NCBI GenBank assembly: GCA_019359275.1
Contig: JAHHHP010000016.1
Location: 1-64,000 of the forward strand
Direction of reading: 5' to 3'
DNA from: Myxacorys chilensis ATA2-1-KO14
Lineage (GTDB): Bacteria > Cyanobacteriota > Cyanobacteriia > Leptolyngbyales > Leptolyngbyaceae
DNA: 64,000 nucleotides
This document shows positions 54,599 to 63,865 of this stretch, in pieces. A program made the translations under genes and the position numbers. The notes under the pieces are model-generated. The model was given only the letters and a program-made list of their open reading frames with translations, did no database searches and was not told the origin of the DNA. Position 1 is the stretch's first letter, and the number at the start of each line of letters is the position of its first letter.

Positions 54599-55495
54599 TT
54601 AGCTCCGCTTTGCGCTTAGATTGTATTGTTCTGTTGCCGTTGGTGTTTTTATCTCTGCTACTCCTTGCAGCGTATTTCCGTCAATCTTGCCATTAAATTG
54701 AATGTTAACGTCTTGATTATTAAACTTTTGACTTTGTTGTAAACTAATGCGATCGCCGACTAATTGAACCTGCGGCAAGCTAATGGTTTGTCCTCCCACT
54801 TCTACCGTGGCTCTGACGGCTTGAAAAGCTTGATTGACTTGAACCGTGTAAGGAAGTTTTTGTCCAGCTTTTGTTGTCATAGTTCCGCTCCAATTGCCGC
54901 TGACGTTGGCTGGAACAACCCAATAGTAAATGCTGCGGGGACGTCCCCCATCATTGACCAAAATGGTGCGATCGGGCTTCCAGTCCCCCATGCCAAACGC
55001 GTGAGACACGACGCGCGACCCTGGTTTTAGGTCACTGAGCAATTTGGGACGGAGTTGGACATTGATTTTGGGTAGAAGATAAAGGGTCACGACTGAAGCG
55101 TTGCGAAAGTCGGTTTGAAAAAGGTCTTGCTGAAGAAATATTGCGCGTGTGCTAATTCCGAGCTTCGCCGCACTCGCCTGACTCCGCTGCACTAATCCTG
55201 GATTGATTTCAACGCCAACGCCTGTTGCGCCAAACTGCTGCACAGCGGTCAGCACTAATCTGCCATCGCCAGAACCCAAATCATACACCACATCATTTGA
55301 GGTGACGTTGGCGAGTTTTAGCATGGCATCGACTACATTCTGAGGCGTGGGAACATAGGGGACATCAGGCTTGATCGGAAGAGGTGTAGGAGGTGTTTGC
55401 GCGATCGTTGTAGATAGACCAACAGAAAAGGATAGGGCAGCGGCACTTAAGCCGACTAATTTTAGCAATTTGGAACTCGGTCGAGTTGATCGCAT
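54599..55495 (-). CDS. Exported methyltransferase-like protein
   Basis: 298 residues. A signal peptide (about 1-32, ending near 'TIAQ') is followed by 'PYVPTPQNVVDAMLKLANV' and a Rossmann-type core with the SAM motif 'VVYDLGSGDGRLVLTAVQ' and 'GVGVEINPGLVQ'. The C-terminal 100 residues are a beta-rich domain. A SAM methyltransferase with an export signal is unusual, since SAM is not expected in the periplasm; family members of this kind do occur in other bacteria. Confidence 0.82.
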   Translation of the reverse strand: MRSTRPSSKLLKLVGLSAAALSFSVGLSTTIAQTPPTPLPIKPDVPYVPTPQNVVDAMLKLANVTSNDVVYDLGSGDGRLVLTAVQQFGATGVGVEINPGLVQRSQASAAKLGISTRAIFLQQDLFQTDFRNASVVTLYLLPKINVQLRPKLLSDLKPGSRVVSHAFGMGDWKPDRTILVNDGGRPRSIYYWVVPANVSGNWSGTMTTKAGQKLPYTVQVNQAFQAVRATVEVGGQTISLPQVQLVGDRISLQQSQKFNNQDVNIQFNGKIDGNTLQGVAEIKTPTATEQYNLSAKRS

Positions 55496-55609
55496 CGCTT
55501 CTCCTCACAACAGCATTCTTCTACTAGCTCAAAATGCCGCTTGCGCTCATCTGCCCTAATACGGAGATTATGCAATTTTAAGCACTGTATTTCGAGCATT
55601 GTATTTCCA

Positions 55610-56392
55610 CTATACGGATTGCTGTTGATACGCTAGATACATCGCTTCTAAAAATAAGTCTGGTGTCATCTCAAATGGCAAATCATGCAATCCAATCAAT
55701 GTTCTCGCTTGTCTTGCTAACTGAAGTCCCAATTGACTTTTAGCTTTTGGCTCCATTAAGGTGCGGCGCTGGAGATATTCCCGAATAACGGCAAAATCGT
55801 CAGGTAGCAATGCGCCAATGTTGGTAGTTTCTAGTAGCTGCTCAGCTAATGGTTGCGCGTCGGGTAGAAGAGTAAAATTGGCAGATGTGATTACCGTTTC
55901 TTCTTGAACCACCAATGTTCCGGCGACCCAATCTCCCAGACGCTTCTCTCGTTTTGTGAATAAGATGAGCAGCAGTCCGATCGAGAGAAAATCGTCAATT
56001 GGTCGGAGCAGCGATCGCAGGGCAGCTTGCGCGAGTCCGACCGATTGACCATTCTCGCGAATCACGCGAATTTTGGTATATCGTTTACCCGGCGTTTGTC
56101 CTTGCCACAGCGTCTCAAAGCCTACGAAATAGCCTGTGTATACTGCAAAATATAGGAGCCACGACAAAGCGGCTAACCACAATTCTAAAGTGTCAGCGTC
56201 GGCCAACCCCCGAAAATAAATTGGCAGATTGTAGGCGAACAGACCCCACAAAAGGATCACGGCAATCAGCAGCGAACCCCAAACGGCATAATCGATCAAC
56301 AGCGCGATCGCACGATTGCCAACGCCAGCTAGCGTAAATTCGAGGTCAACGCTTTCGGGAGTGCGGACTTTGACTTGATTGAATAACGGCAT
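55610..56392 (-). CDS. RDD-family membrane protein
   Basis: 260 residues. The N-terminal part begins 'VKVRTPESVDLEFTLAGVGNRAIALLIDYAVWG' with the R/D pair of the RDD domain, three to four membrane helices, then 'GQTPGKRYTKIRVI' and a cytosolic C-terminal extension of about 90 residues. RDD proteins are small membrane modules of mostly unknown role. It is 36 bp downstream of the 56.4-kb membrane protein gene and is likely in one operon. Confidence 0.88.
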   Translation of the reverse strand: MPLFNQVKVRTPESVDLEFTLAGVGNRAIALLIDYAVWGSLLIAVILLWGLFAYNLPIYFRGLADADTLELWLAALSWLLYFAVYTGYFVGFETLWQGQTPGKRYTKIRVIRENGQSVGLAQAALRSLLRPIDDFLSIGLLLILFTKREKRLGDWVAGTLVVQEETVITSANFTLLPDAQPLAEQLLETTNIGALLPDDFAVIREYLQRRTLMEPKAKSQLGLQLARQARTLIGLHDLPFEMTPDLFLEAMYLAYQQQSV

Positions 56393-56428
56393 AAAGGATG
56401 AGCGGTTGTGGCGGAGTTTCGCCTTGCA

Positions 56429-57394
56429 CTAATTGCGGGATGTATCGTTTGTAGAATTGCGAAATTCGAGGTCAACGCCTTCTCGACGAGTGCGAAGATC
56501 ATAATAAACCACAGCTTTGAGCGTTTGCCAAAACGGAAGTGTGAACAGACCCACTAATAGGAAGAGAAGAATTCCTGCTAAGCAAGCCAACACAAACCAC
56601 CCAATTGCGGAAGCATCTTGAGCCCGAATTAAACTGGCTGTACCAATGAGTGTGGGTACAACTGGGATAGCGGCCAACCCATACAAGGGCAGAGTGACCA
56701 ACGTTGCGATCGTCAGAATAATTAAAATTCGGTGGGCTGACCCTTTTGAAAGGTTCCAGCTTCGTCCAATCATATCAAAGGCGTTGGTGTCACCTTCCAT
56801 CGCGATCGCCACTTCTGGAATGTAGAAGTGCGCCCAGAACCAAAAATATATCGCTAGGCTGGCCAGCGAGACTAAGACTGCGAAGATGGCAGATACCCCT
56901 GGGTAGTCTCGAAGCGCGATCGCTGGAATGATGATCAGTAGGTTTTGCGCGATCGACAGGCCAAAATTAATGCCAAACATCACGCACCCGACCGCAATGT
57001 GGACGAGCAAAAAGCTCCACATCCGGGGTCTTATCTGTCGAAGCGCGGTTCGGCTGTCTTCAGGCTGTCCGCTCAGTTCGCCATAGGCGAGGCGAGCAAT
57101 GAGCGCAGAGTTGAGGCTTGATCGTGCTCCGCAATAGACTGCTAACCCAATCCAAGGAAGGATCAGCAGCAGCAAAATGAGCGAAACAAAATTTTGACCT
57201 TGGCTTAGGGCGAGGGGTACGAAGGCGGCGGTGAGCAAGATCAGCAGCGTGACCCACGGCAACATTGCCCAAAGGGTCGCTTTGACTGAGATGCTAAGGT
57301 AGGGCTTGAGGTGGGAACTGTAGAGCCGAAACCCAGCGCTGACGACGTTACCAACGCTCATCGGTCTCATCGGGCTTGAATTCGTCATGATCAC
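56429..57394 (-). CDS. Polytopic membrane protein (GPDPase membrane-domain-like)
   Basis: 321 residues with about six membrane helices, beginning 'MSVGNVVSAGFRLYSSHLKPYLSISVKATLW'. The pattern of long amphipathic and hydrophobic segments resembles the glycerophosphoryl diester phosphodiesterase membrane-domain family, an assignment by gross pattern only. It precedes the RDD gene; the two are commonly adjacent in cyanobacteria, judged from memory. Confidence 0.78.
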   Translation of the reverse strand: MIMTNSSPMRPMSVGNVVSAGFRLYSSHLKPYLSISVKATLWAMLPWVTLLILLTAAFVPLALSQGQNFVSLILLLLILPWIGLAVYCGARSSLNSALIARLAYGELSGQPEDSRTALRQIRPRMWSFLLVHIAVGCVMFGINFGLSIAQNLLIIIPAIALRDYPGVSAIFAVLVSLASLAIYFWFWAHFYIPEVAIAMEGDTNAFDMIGRSWNLSKGSAHRILIILTIATLVTLPLYGLAAIPVVPTLIGTASLIRAQDASAIGWFVLACLAGILLFLLVGLFTLPFWQTLKAVVYYDLRTRREGVDLEFRNSTNDTSRN

Positions 57395-57535
57395 CGCCGC
57401 TGTAGTTAAAGATCGGATGAACTTAAAGTTGACGCTATTTGAGGCAAGCTAACGAGTAGATTGTAGATTGTAATTTGTAATTCGGAGAAAGTTGCTCCAG
57501 AAGGGCATGTAGCGCCATATTTGAAATTTCATTGG

Positions 57536-57569
57536 GCGATCGCTTGACTTTGGGCGGTGGCCAAATCAG
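57536..57569. repeat. 34-bp copy of a segment of the DHA2 transporter gene
   Basis: These 34 bases are the same as 57846-57879 inside the adjacent transporter gene except for one base. The flanks also share short blocks (CGACT). It may be a relic of a second transporter copy or a local duplication. The rest of the 57395-57697 gap holds nothing recognised. Confidence 0.75.
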
Positions 57570-57697
57570 CGCCTCGACTTGAGAAGATGCACACAGGTGG
57601 CAGGGAAAACTATCCGCAGGAAGTTCTACTTCTCTACATTTTGAACGCTATCCTAATCGCTACACCTATGCAGTATTCTGCTTACCTCTGGCCAGTT

Positions 57698-59269
57698 TTA
57701 ATGCCCTGCACTCATGCCAGACGCTTTGATCTTTTTGAAAAAGAGAATCGCTAGACCACTCAGCAGCAGTGAGAACCCAATGAAATAGAAGCAATCATTG
57801 AATGCCTGCACATAGGCTTCGCGACGAACAATGTTGCCGAGAGACGCGATCGCTTGACTTTGGGCGGTGGCTAAATCAGATCCGCGACTGATGAAATACT
57901 GCGTCGCCTGATTGAGGCGTTCTTGCGTCGCCGGATTAAAGACCGATAGATTTTCAGAGAGGCGATTGGAATGAAACTGTTCCCGTTGAGTCAGCAGCGT
58001 TGCGATCGCGGCAATGCCAAACGAGCCGCCTAAATTCCGCATCATATTAAATAATCCCGATGCCGACCCTGCTTGAGAGGGCGGTAAGTTCGCTGTAGCG
58101 ACCGACGAAAGCGGAACCATGATTAACGGTTGCCCGGCTGCCCGCACGAGTTGCGACCAGCGTAATTGATCGAGTCCGGTCAGGTTCGTCAGGGTCGAAT
58201 TCATAAAACAACTGACCGCAAATAAACTCACCCCGACTCCAATAATTAACCGGATATCGATGCGCTGCATTAACTTTGGTACAAACGGAATGATCAATAG
58301 CTGGGGAAACCCAACCCACATCAGGACTTCTCCGATCTGCATCGCGTTATAGCCCTGAATTTGTCCGAGATAGAGCGGCATGACGTAAACCGAGCCATAT
58401 AGCCCTACTCCTAACGCCACGTTCACAATGCTGGCAAGCCCAAAGTTCCGTTCTTTCATCAGTCTTAAGTTGATGAACGGCTTCTTTCGAGTCAGTTCGA
58501 TCCAGAAGAAAATTGTGAGGAAAATCACGGCTAGCGCTGTTAGCCGCATGACCAAAGCCGAGCTAAACCAATCCTTGCGGCTCCCTTCTTCCAACACGAC
58601 TTGCAGCGATCCTAGCCCAATCGCCATGGCTAAGATGCCAAACCAATCGCCATCTTTGAGCAACTCCAATCGCATCGGACGGGCATCAAGCGCGTACGCA
58701 ACTGCCGCCAATAACATCAGTCCTGGCACTACGTTGATGTAAAACACATAATGCCAGCTAAAATTTTCGGTTAACCAACCGCCTAACGTCGGGCCGATCG
58801 AGGGAGCGAAGGTGGCGGTGATGCCAAATAGGGCCATGCCGATGGGTTGTTTCGCGGGAGGAAGCGTGGTCAGCAACACGTTAAACGCCATCGGAATCAA
58901 GATGCCGCCTGTAAAGCCTTGCAACGCCCGAAACACGATCATCGAGGGCAAGTTCCAGGCAAAGGCGCACAGAATTGAAAATAGGATAAAAAAGCTAGCG
59001 TTGACGAGGATGTAGCGCCGCGTCGAGAAGACTTGAGATAGCCATCCAGTCAACGGAATGACGATAATTTCAGCCACCAAATAAGAGGTCGAGATCCACG
59101 ATCCTTCTTCTAACGTGGCTCCCAGTGCCGCTTGAATATCTTGAAGCGAAGAGTTGGTAATTTGAATGTCAAGCACTGCCATGAATGCACCTAGGACGGT
59201 GCCAAACACGCCAACCCAAGTTTTGAAAGAAACACGATCGCTCGGCTGGGGGTGAGCAACAGTAGTCAT
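57698..59269 (-). CDS. DHA2-family MFS drug efflux pump (EmrB/QacA type)
   Basis: 523 residues from the ATG at 59269, preceded by GAGGG. Fourteen membrane helices expected; 'VLDIQITNSSLQDIQAALGATLEEGSWISTSYLVAE' is the conserved motif after helix 1 and 'GLFNMMRNLGGSFGIA' the helix-11 region. It works with a HlyD-type adaptor (60762-62195) and an outer-membrane channel. Third gene of the efflux operon; export substrate unknown. Confidence 0.93.
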   Translation of the reverse strand: MTTVAHPQPSDRVSFKTWVGVFGTVLGAFMAVLDIQITNSSLQDIQAALGATLEEGSWISTSYLVAEIIVIPLTGWLSQVFSTRRYILVNASFFILFSILCAFAWNLPSMIVFRALQGFTGGILIPMAFNVLLTTLPPAKQPIGMALFGITATFAPSIGPTLGGWLTENFSWHYVFYINVVPGLMLLAAVAYALDARPMRLELLKDGDWFGILAMAIGLGSLQVVLEEGSRKDWFSSALVMRLTALAVIFLTIFFWIELTRKKPFINLRLMKERNFGLASIVNVALGVGLYGSVYVMPLYLGQIQGYNAMQIGEVLMWVGFPQLLIIPFVPKLMQRIDIRLIIGVGVSLFAVSCFMNSTLTNLTGLDQLRWSQLVRAAGQPLIMVPLSSVATANLPPSQAGSASGLFNMMRNLGGSFGIAAIATLLTQREQFHSNRLSENLSVFNPATQERLNQATQYFISRGSDLATAQSQAIASLGNIVRREAYVQAFNDCFYFIGFSLLLSGLAILFFKKIKASGMSAGH

Positions 59270-59279
59270 AAGATGCCCT

Positions 59280-60578
59280 CTAAGAATGAGGCGGATACGG
59301 TTCTGGCGGATCGAGTAGCCCAAGACGGGAGTAGATCGGCAGAACGAGTTGACGCAAGGCGGGAAGTTGGCGACCGAAAATGAGCGAACCTACAATACAT
59401 ACCCCTCCGCCGAGCAACAGCGTGTTGGGCGCACCAATGCGACTTGCTAAACTGCCTGCCAAAAGGTTTCCAAACGTCACCATGCCAATAAAGGCGATCG
59501 AATAGAAACTCATGACTCGCCCCCGCTTATCGTCTTCCACAATGGTTTGCAGCACCGTATTGCTAGAAGTAGACTGCAAAATTAAACTTCCGCCTAAAAC
59601 AAACATTGCAGGGAGTGAAATCAGCAGCGATTGTGACTGAGAAAACACCATCAGCGCGACGCCAAAAATAGCCGGAGCGATAGTAATGATTTTGCCGAGT
59701 CCTACAACACTTCGACGAGAACTGAGGTAAACTGCCGAACAAAGTGCCCCCAGTCCAGAGGCGGCCATTAGAAAGCCCAATGTCTCAGCCCCGCCATGCA
59801 AAATCTGGGTTGCAAAAATTGGGGCAAGAACTGTGTATGGCATTCCCGCTAAGCTAACCAAGGCAATCAGCAGCAGAATCGCGCGAATTGGCGGAAACCC
59901 AAACGCATACTGAAAGCCTTCTTTCAGGCGTTGCATAACTGTATCGTTGGCTTTGTTGGATGCAGCCCCTCGCCGCGATCGCAATCGCATTGCCAGCAAG
60001 CCAATAATCACCGCTACATAGCTCACTGTATCGATCAGAAAGCAGGTTCCAACTCCCACCGCCGCAATGAGCAACCCTGCGATCGCTGGGCCTACCAATC
60101 TTGCTGCGCTAAACATGGAAGAATTAAGCGCGATCGCGTTGCCTAAATTCTCTCGCCGCTCAACGAGTTCGACCACAAACGCCTGCCGCGCTGGAACATC
60201 GATCGCGTTCACGACTCCTTGAAAAACGCTCAGCAGGACAATGTGCCAAATATCAATTGTGCCTGTGATGGCGAGTACCGTTAATCCCAGCGATTGCAGT
60301 AGCGATAACGCTTGGGTGGCAATCAGCACATGATGGCGATTCCAGCGATCGACAAGTACCCCAGCGATTGGGCTGAGCAAAAAATTTGGCGCTTGTTGAG
60401 CAAACCCAACCACTCCTAAAAGCAACGCCGAGTTGGTTAAGCTGTAGACCAACCAAATAACCGCCGTCTGGGTCATCCACGTTCCAATCAGAGACAGTCC
60501 TTGCCCTGCAAAGAAGAGACGATAGTTACGCGATTGAAAGGCTCGAAGGACGGAAGTTAGCTGGCTCTGAGAGTTCAT
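59280..60578 (-). CDS. MFS transporter (EntS/MFS_3 type)
   Basis: 432 residues with 12 membrane helices. 'FQSRNYRLFFAGQGLSLIGTWMTQTAVIWLVYSLTNS' is the MFS_3 N-terminus, the type that includes enterobactin exporter EntS. It is the middle gene of the operon, 10 bp ahead of the DHA2 gene; two MFS pumps sharing one adaptor gene is somewhat unusual. Confidence 0.92.
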   Translation of the reverse strand: MNSQSQLTSVLRAFQSRNYRLFFAGQGLSLIGTWMTQTAVIWLVYSLTNSALLLGVVGFAQQAPNFLLSPIAGVLVDRWNRHHVLIATQALSLLQSLGLTVLAITGTIDIWHIVLLSVFQGVVNAIDVPARQAFVVELVERRENLGNAIALNSSMFSAARLVGPAIAGLLIAAVGVGTCFLIDTVSYVAVIIGLLAMRLRSRRGAASNKANDTVMQRLKEGFQYAFGFPPIRAILLLIALVSLAGMPYTVLAPIFATQILHGGAETLGFLMAASGLGALCSAVYLSSRRSVVGLGKIITIAPAIFGVALMVFSQSQSLLISLPAMFVLGGSLILQSTSSNTVLQTIVEDDKRGRVMSFYSIAFIGMVTFGNLLAGSLASRIGAPNTLLLGGGVCIVGSLIFGRQLPALRQLVLPIYSRLGLLDPPEPYPPHS

Positions 60579-60761
60579 AGTCGAAGATCGGTTGAAGAGA
60601 GAATACCTCAGAATTGCGGGGAGGTTTGAGTCGCAAAATCCGCAAGGAATCGCAATTTTGATCTGAGGAAGAGGATGCGCTAGGACAAATAGAACCTCAA
60701 AACCAATGAAGAATGTATCCGTCCCTAGAGAGGATTGATGGTCTCCCCTCTCAACCCCCTA

Positions 60762-62195
60762 CTATTTCCCTGTCTCAACCGTTACTTCTGCTGACATACC
60801 AGGAGTAATAGCCTGCTCATACCCATGAATGCTGTTGCTATCAAACACTACCTTCACCGGAATCCGCTGCACGACCTTGGTGAAGTTGCCCGTCGCATTG
60901 TCAGGAGGTAAGAGGGCAAATTGTGCTCCTGAAGCAGGCGATAAGCTGTCGATATGGCCCGTAAATTCGTGGCTAGGGAACGAGTCTAGCTTGATCTCCA
61001 CTGCTTGCCCCGGATGCATCTTCTCAAGTTGCGTCTCTTTAAAGTTTGCTGTCACCCAGTACTGATTGTCTACGATCGCCATTAGCGGAGTTCCTGGCTG
61101 CACTTGCTGACCGACTTCTACCGTTTTGCGACCAATTCGACCGCTGACAGGTGCAGTAATGTTGACATATGAAAGCTGAAGCTTGGCATTCTTGAGCGCG
61201 ACTTGTGCCTGCTTGATAGCAGCTTGCGATGTTTGAAACTCGCTCCGACTTGCATCCGTCTGAACGCCTTTAGCTTGGGCTTGCTGCACTTCACCTTGAG
61301 AGGACTCTAGTCCCGCTTGAGCCGTTGCCACGCCTTGTTGGGCTTGAGCGACTTTGGCTTGGGCTTGGCGAATTCCCTCGGAGGCAGCATCCCGCTGGGC
61401 GCGAGCTACATCATACGCTTGCCGCGCCGCATCAAGTTCTCGACGGGCAACCGCTCCAGAGCCAAACAAGCTTTGGAATCGCGTGTAGTCAGTTTGGGCT
61501 TTCCGCAAATTTGCTTCCGCTTGGGCAAGTTCGGCTTGGGCGCGAGGAACGCCCGCTTGCGCTTCAGACACCTGAGCTTGTGCTTGTGCGATCGCGGCTT
61601 GAGCTGTGCCAATGCCGCCTTGAGCCTGAGTATTCGCGGCTTGAGCATTTTTCGCCGCCAAATCAATATTGACCTGAGCCGTATTTGCTTTGCTCTGAGC
61701 CGCCGTTAATTCGGCTTGAGCTTGAGCAAGCTTGACTTGCAAATCGCGTGAATCGAGCTTGATCAAGGGCTGACCTGCTTGCACCTCTTGGTTATCGCTC
61801 ACCAACACTTGGTCGACTGTGCCTGCAATCCGAGAGCCGATCTGGTGAATGTTGCCAGTGACTGTAGCGTTGTCGGTCGATTGGTGAACAGAAGCGTATT
61901 GCCACCAGTTATACCCAAACGCACCCGCTACAATCGCGCCTCCAATCCCTGCCCCGGCCAAAATCTTCTTAATCGGCTTTTTGCGGGTGGTCAAGCGCTC
62001 TTTTGGCAAGCTATCGGCAGTGGGTTCAGTTTTGGGTTCGGGCGGCTTTGTTGTCGTCACCTCAACCCGATTGGTTTCGCGAAGCTCTAAAGCATCACGC
62101 GGCGGTTGAGCATAACCTGCTGACTTGTGGCCGTTGCGGGTCTGATGGTCGGAGTTGCTGTCAAAATCGCGATCGTCGAAAGATGTGGTGTTCAT
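60762..62195 (-). CDS. HlyD-family membrane fusion protein (EmrA type)
   Basis: 477 residues. An N-terminal cytosolic region (about 1-75), one membrane helix (about 80-100), then the biotinyl-lipoyl half 'TGNIHQIGSRIAGTVDQVLVSDNQEVQAGQPLIKL', a long Ala/Gln-rich coiled-coil hairpin (about 155-330), and the second half 'NITAPVSGRIGRKTVEVGQQVQPGTPLMAIVD'. It bridges the inner-membrane pump to an outer channel. First gene of the operon. Confidence 0.94.
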   Translation of the reverse strand: MNTTSFDDRDFDSNSDHQTRNGHKSAGYAQPPRDALELRETNRVEVTTTKPPEPKTEPTADSLPKERLTTRKKPIKKILAGAGIGGAIVAGAFGYNWWQYASVHQSTDNATVTGNIHQIGSRIAGTVDQVLVSDNQEVQAGQPLIKLDSRDLQVKLAQAQAELTAAQSKANTAQVNIDLAAKNAQAANTQAQGGIGTAQAAIAQAQAQVSEAQAGVPRAQAELAQAEANLRKAQTDYTRFQSLFGSGAVARRELDAARQAYDVARAQRDAASEGIRQAQAKVAQAQQGVATAQAGLESSQGEVQQAQAKGVQTDASRSEFQTSQAAIKQAQVALKNAKLQLSYVNITAPVSGRIGRKTVEVGQQVQPGTPLMAIVDNQYWVTANFKETQLEKMHPGQAVEIKLDSFPSHEFTGHIDSLSPASGAQFALLPPDNATGNFTKVVQRIPVKVVFDSNSIHGYEQAITPGMSAEVTVETGK

Positions 62196-62830
62196 ACTTT
62201 AGTAAAACGATGGGATCAAAAAGGACAAAGGACAGAAGAAATATCAACCGTGTATAAACTTACTTAAAACAAATTTATTTAGAACACTAAATATCTAACT
62301 GCAAACATAATATCATCCCTTTAATTAGAGTGCGTAGTATTATGGCTAAAAGAAAATTCGGTTTTCCGGTCAAAGCGGGCTAGATATCAGAACGCTATTT
62401 GCAGTAAGGATCTGCTGAGGTACAGTTTGGTCTTTTTACGGCAAACATCGTCAACGACTACACAAATGCGTGTCTCAACTTCTGTCGCTCAAGCCCTTTA
62501 GAACAAGTTTTATCAATAAGGTTTAAGAATTTTCTCATTCAATTGGTTGATTTCGGAGTTTTCTATAAACGCGGAAATTAAGCCGATTGATGTAGGTGAA
62601 AGATGATAATTATGGTCATGATTTCATTTCAGTTACTGTACTCGCTCATGTGTGTATCTGAGTTTCGAGGGGTTGTTGTCACGGCTGCGAACTATAAGGT
62701 CTAGCAGAAGTCATCGACGGAGCAGAAAATTCTTCTAAGCTGAATATTCAGGGTCGGTGGATGCTGAAGAATTTGCTATTCTCAGCCTACTTCCCTGCTC
62801 ATGCTTATCCAGAACTCACGTTACTTAGAC
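62196..62830. other. Intergenic region between the efflux operon and bvdR
   Basis: About 630 bp, AT-rich near 62230-62340. It should hold the efflux-operon promoter and the bvdR promoter, but no regulator gene, clear operator, RNA or repeat was recognised. Confidence 0.4.
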
Positions 62831-63826
62831 ATGACACAATTCTCTCAATCGCAGCCAATTCGAGTCGGCATTGTTGGGACAGGCTACGCCGCTAAACTCC
62901 GAGCAGAAACGATCAACGCCGACGATCGCGCCCAGTTAATTGGCGTCGCAGGACACACGCCTGAAACAACAAGCGACTTTGGCAACACGCATGGAACACA
63001 GACTTTTACCGCGTGGCAAGATTTGATTGGGTGCGATCGCGTGGATCTAGTAGTCGTTTCTAACCTCAATGCTCAACATGGTGCGATCGCGCGAGCTGCT
63101 CTAGAGGCGAATAAGCATGTTGTTGTCGAATATCCGCTCTCGCTCAACGCACAAGAAGGTGAAGCGCTCTTAACCCTCGCTAAACACCGAAACTGCTTAC
63201 TTCACGTCGAACATATCGAACTACTGGGCGGCGTTCATCAGGCATTTGTTCAAGCCCTGCCTCAGATAGGAACGCCATTCTATGCGCGGTACGCTACGCT
63301 CAGCCCTCAGCACCCGGCTCCACGCAAATGGACGTATCACACCGAATTGTTCGGATTTCCCTTATCAGGGGCACTATCGCGGCTCCATCGCCTGATTCAC
63401 GTCTTTGGTGCGGTGGAAACTGTGAGTTGTCAAAATCGCTATTGGAACCTGCAAGAGTCGTACTACACCGCTTGCTTATGCGAGGCGCAACTGCGATTCA
63501 GAAGTGGACTGATTGCTGATGTCGTGTATGGCAAAGGGGAAACCGTTTGGACGGCTGAGCGCAAACTAGAGGTGCAAGGCGATCGCGGTGCAGTCGTGTT
63601 TGATGGCGATATCGGACGGTTAGTGAATGCAGAGGGCGACCATGCGATCGCGGTCGGCGGTCGGCGGGGGCTGTTTGCCAAAGATACAGCGGCGGTGATC
63701 GATCATCTGCTGCACGGCGCACCGTTATATGTGGCGTCAAAGGAGAGCCTCTATACGCTTAAGGTTGCTAGTGCTGCCCAGCGATCGGCAGAAACGGGGC
63801 GGACAGAATTCATTAGCGGATCGTGA
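62831..63826 (+). CDS. bvdR: Biliverdin reductase (Gfo/Idh/MocA fold)
   Basis: 331 residues from the ATG at 62831 (frame open to 62801). An N-terminal Rossmann domain starts 'IRVGIVGTGYAAKLRA'; the C-terminal alpha/beta domain carries 'LLHVEHIELLGGVHQAF', 'WTYHTELFGFPLSGALSR' and 'RGLFAKDTAAVIDHLLHGAPLYV'. These blocks correspond well to the Synechocystis BvdR (slr1784) as I remember it, which reduces biliverdin IXalpha to bilirubin with NADPH and affects phycobilisome pigmentation. Confidence 0.88.
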   Translation: MTQFSQSQPIRVGIVGTGYAAKLRAETINADDRAQLIGVAGHTPETTSDFGNTHGTQTFTAWQDLIGCDRVDLVVVSNLNAQHGAIARAALEANKHVVVEYPLSLNAQEGEALLTLAKHRNCLLHVEHIELLGGVHQAFVQALPQIGTPFYARYATLSPQHPAPRKWTYHTELFGFPLSGALSRLHRLIHVFGAVETVSCQNRYWNLQESYYTACLCEAQLRFRSGLIADVVYGKGETVWTAERKLEVQGDRGAVVFDGDIGRLVNAEGDHAIAVGGRRGLFAKDTAAVIDHLLHGAPLYVASKESLYTLKVASAAQRSAETGRTEFISGS

Positions 63827-63865
63827 GGATGACAGGGCGCTCCTCAGCTTGGCGGTGGTGATCCC

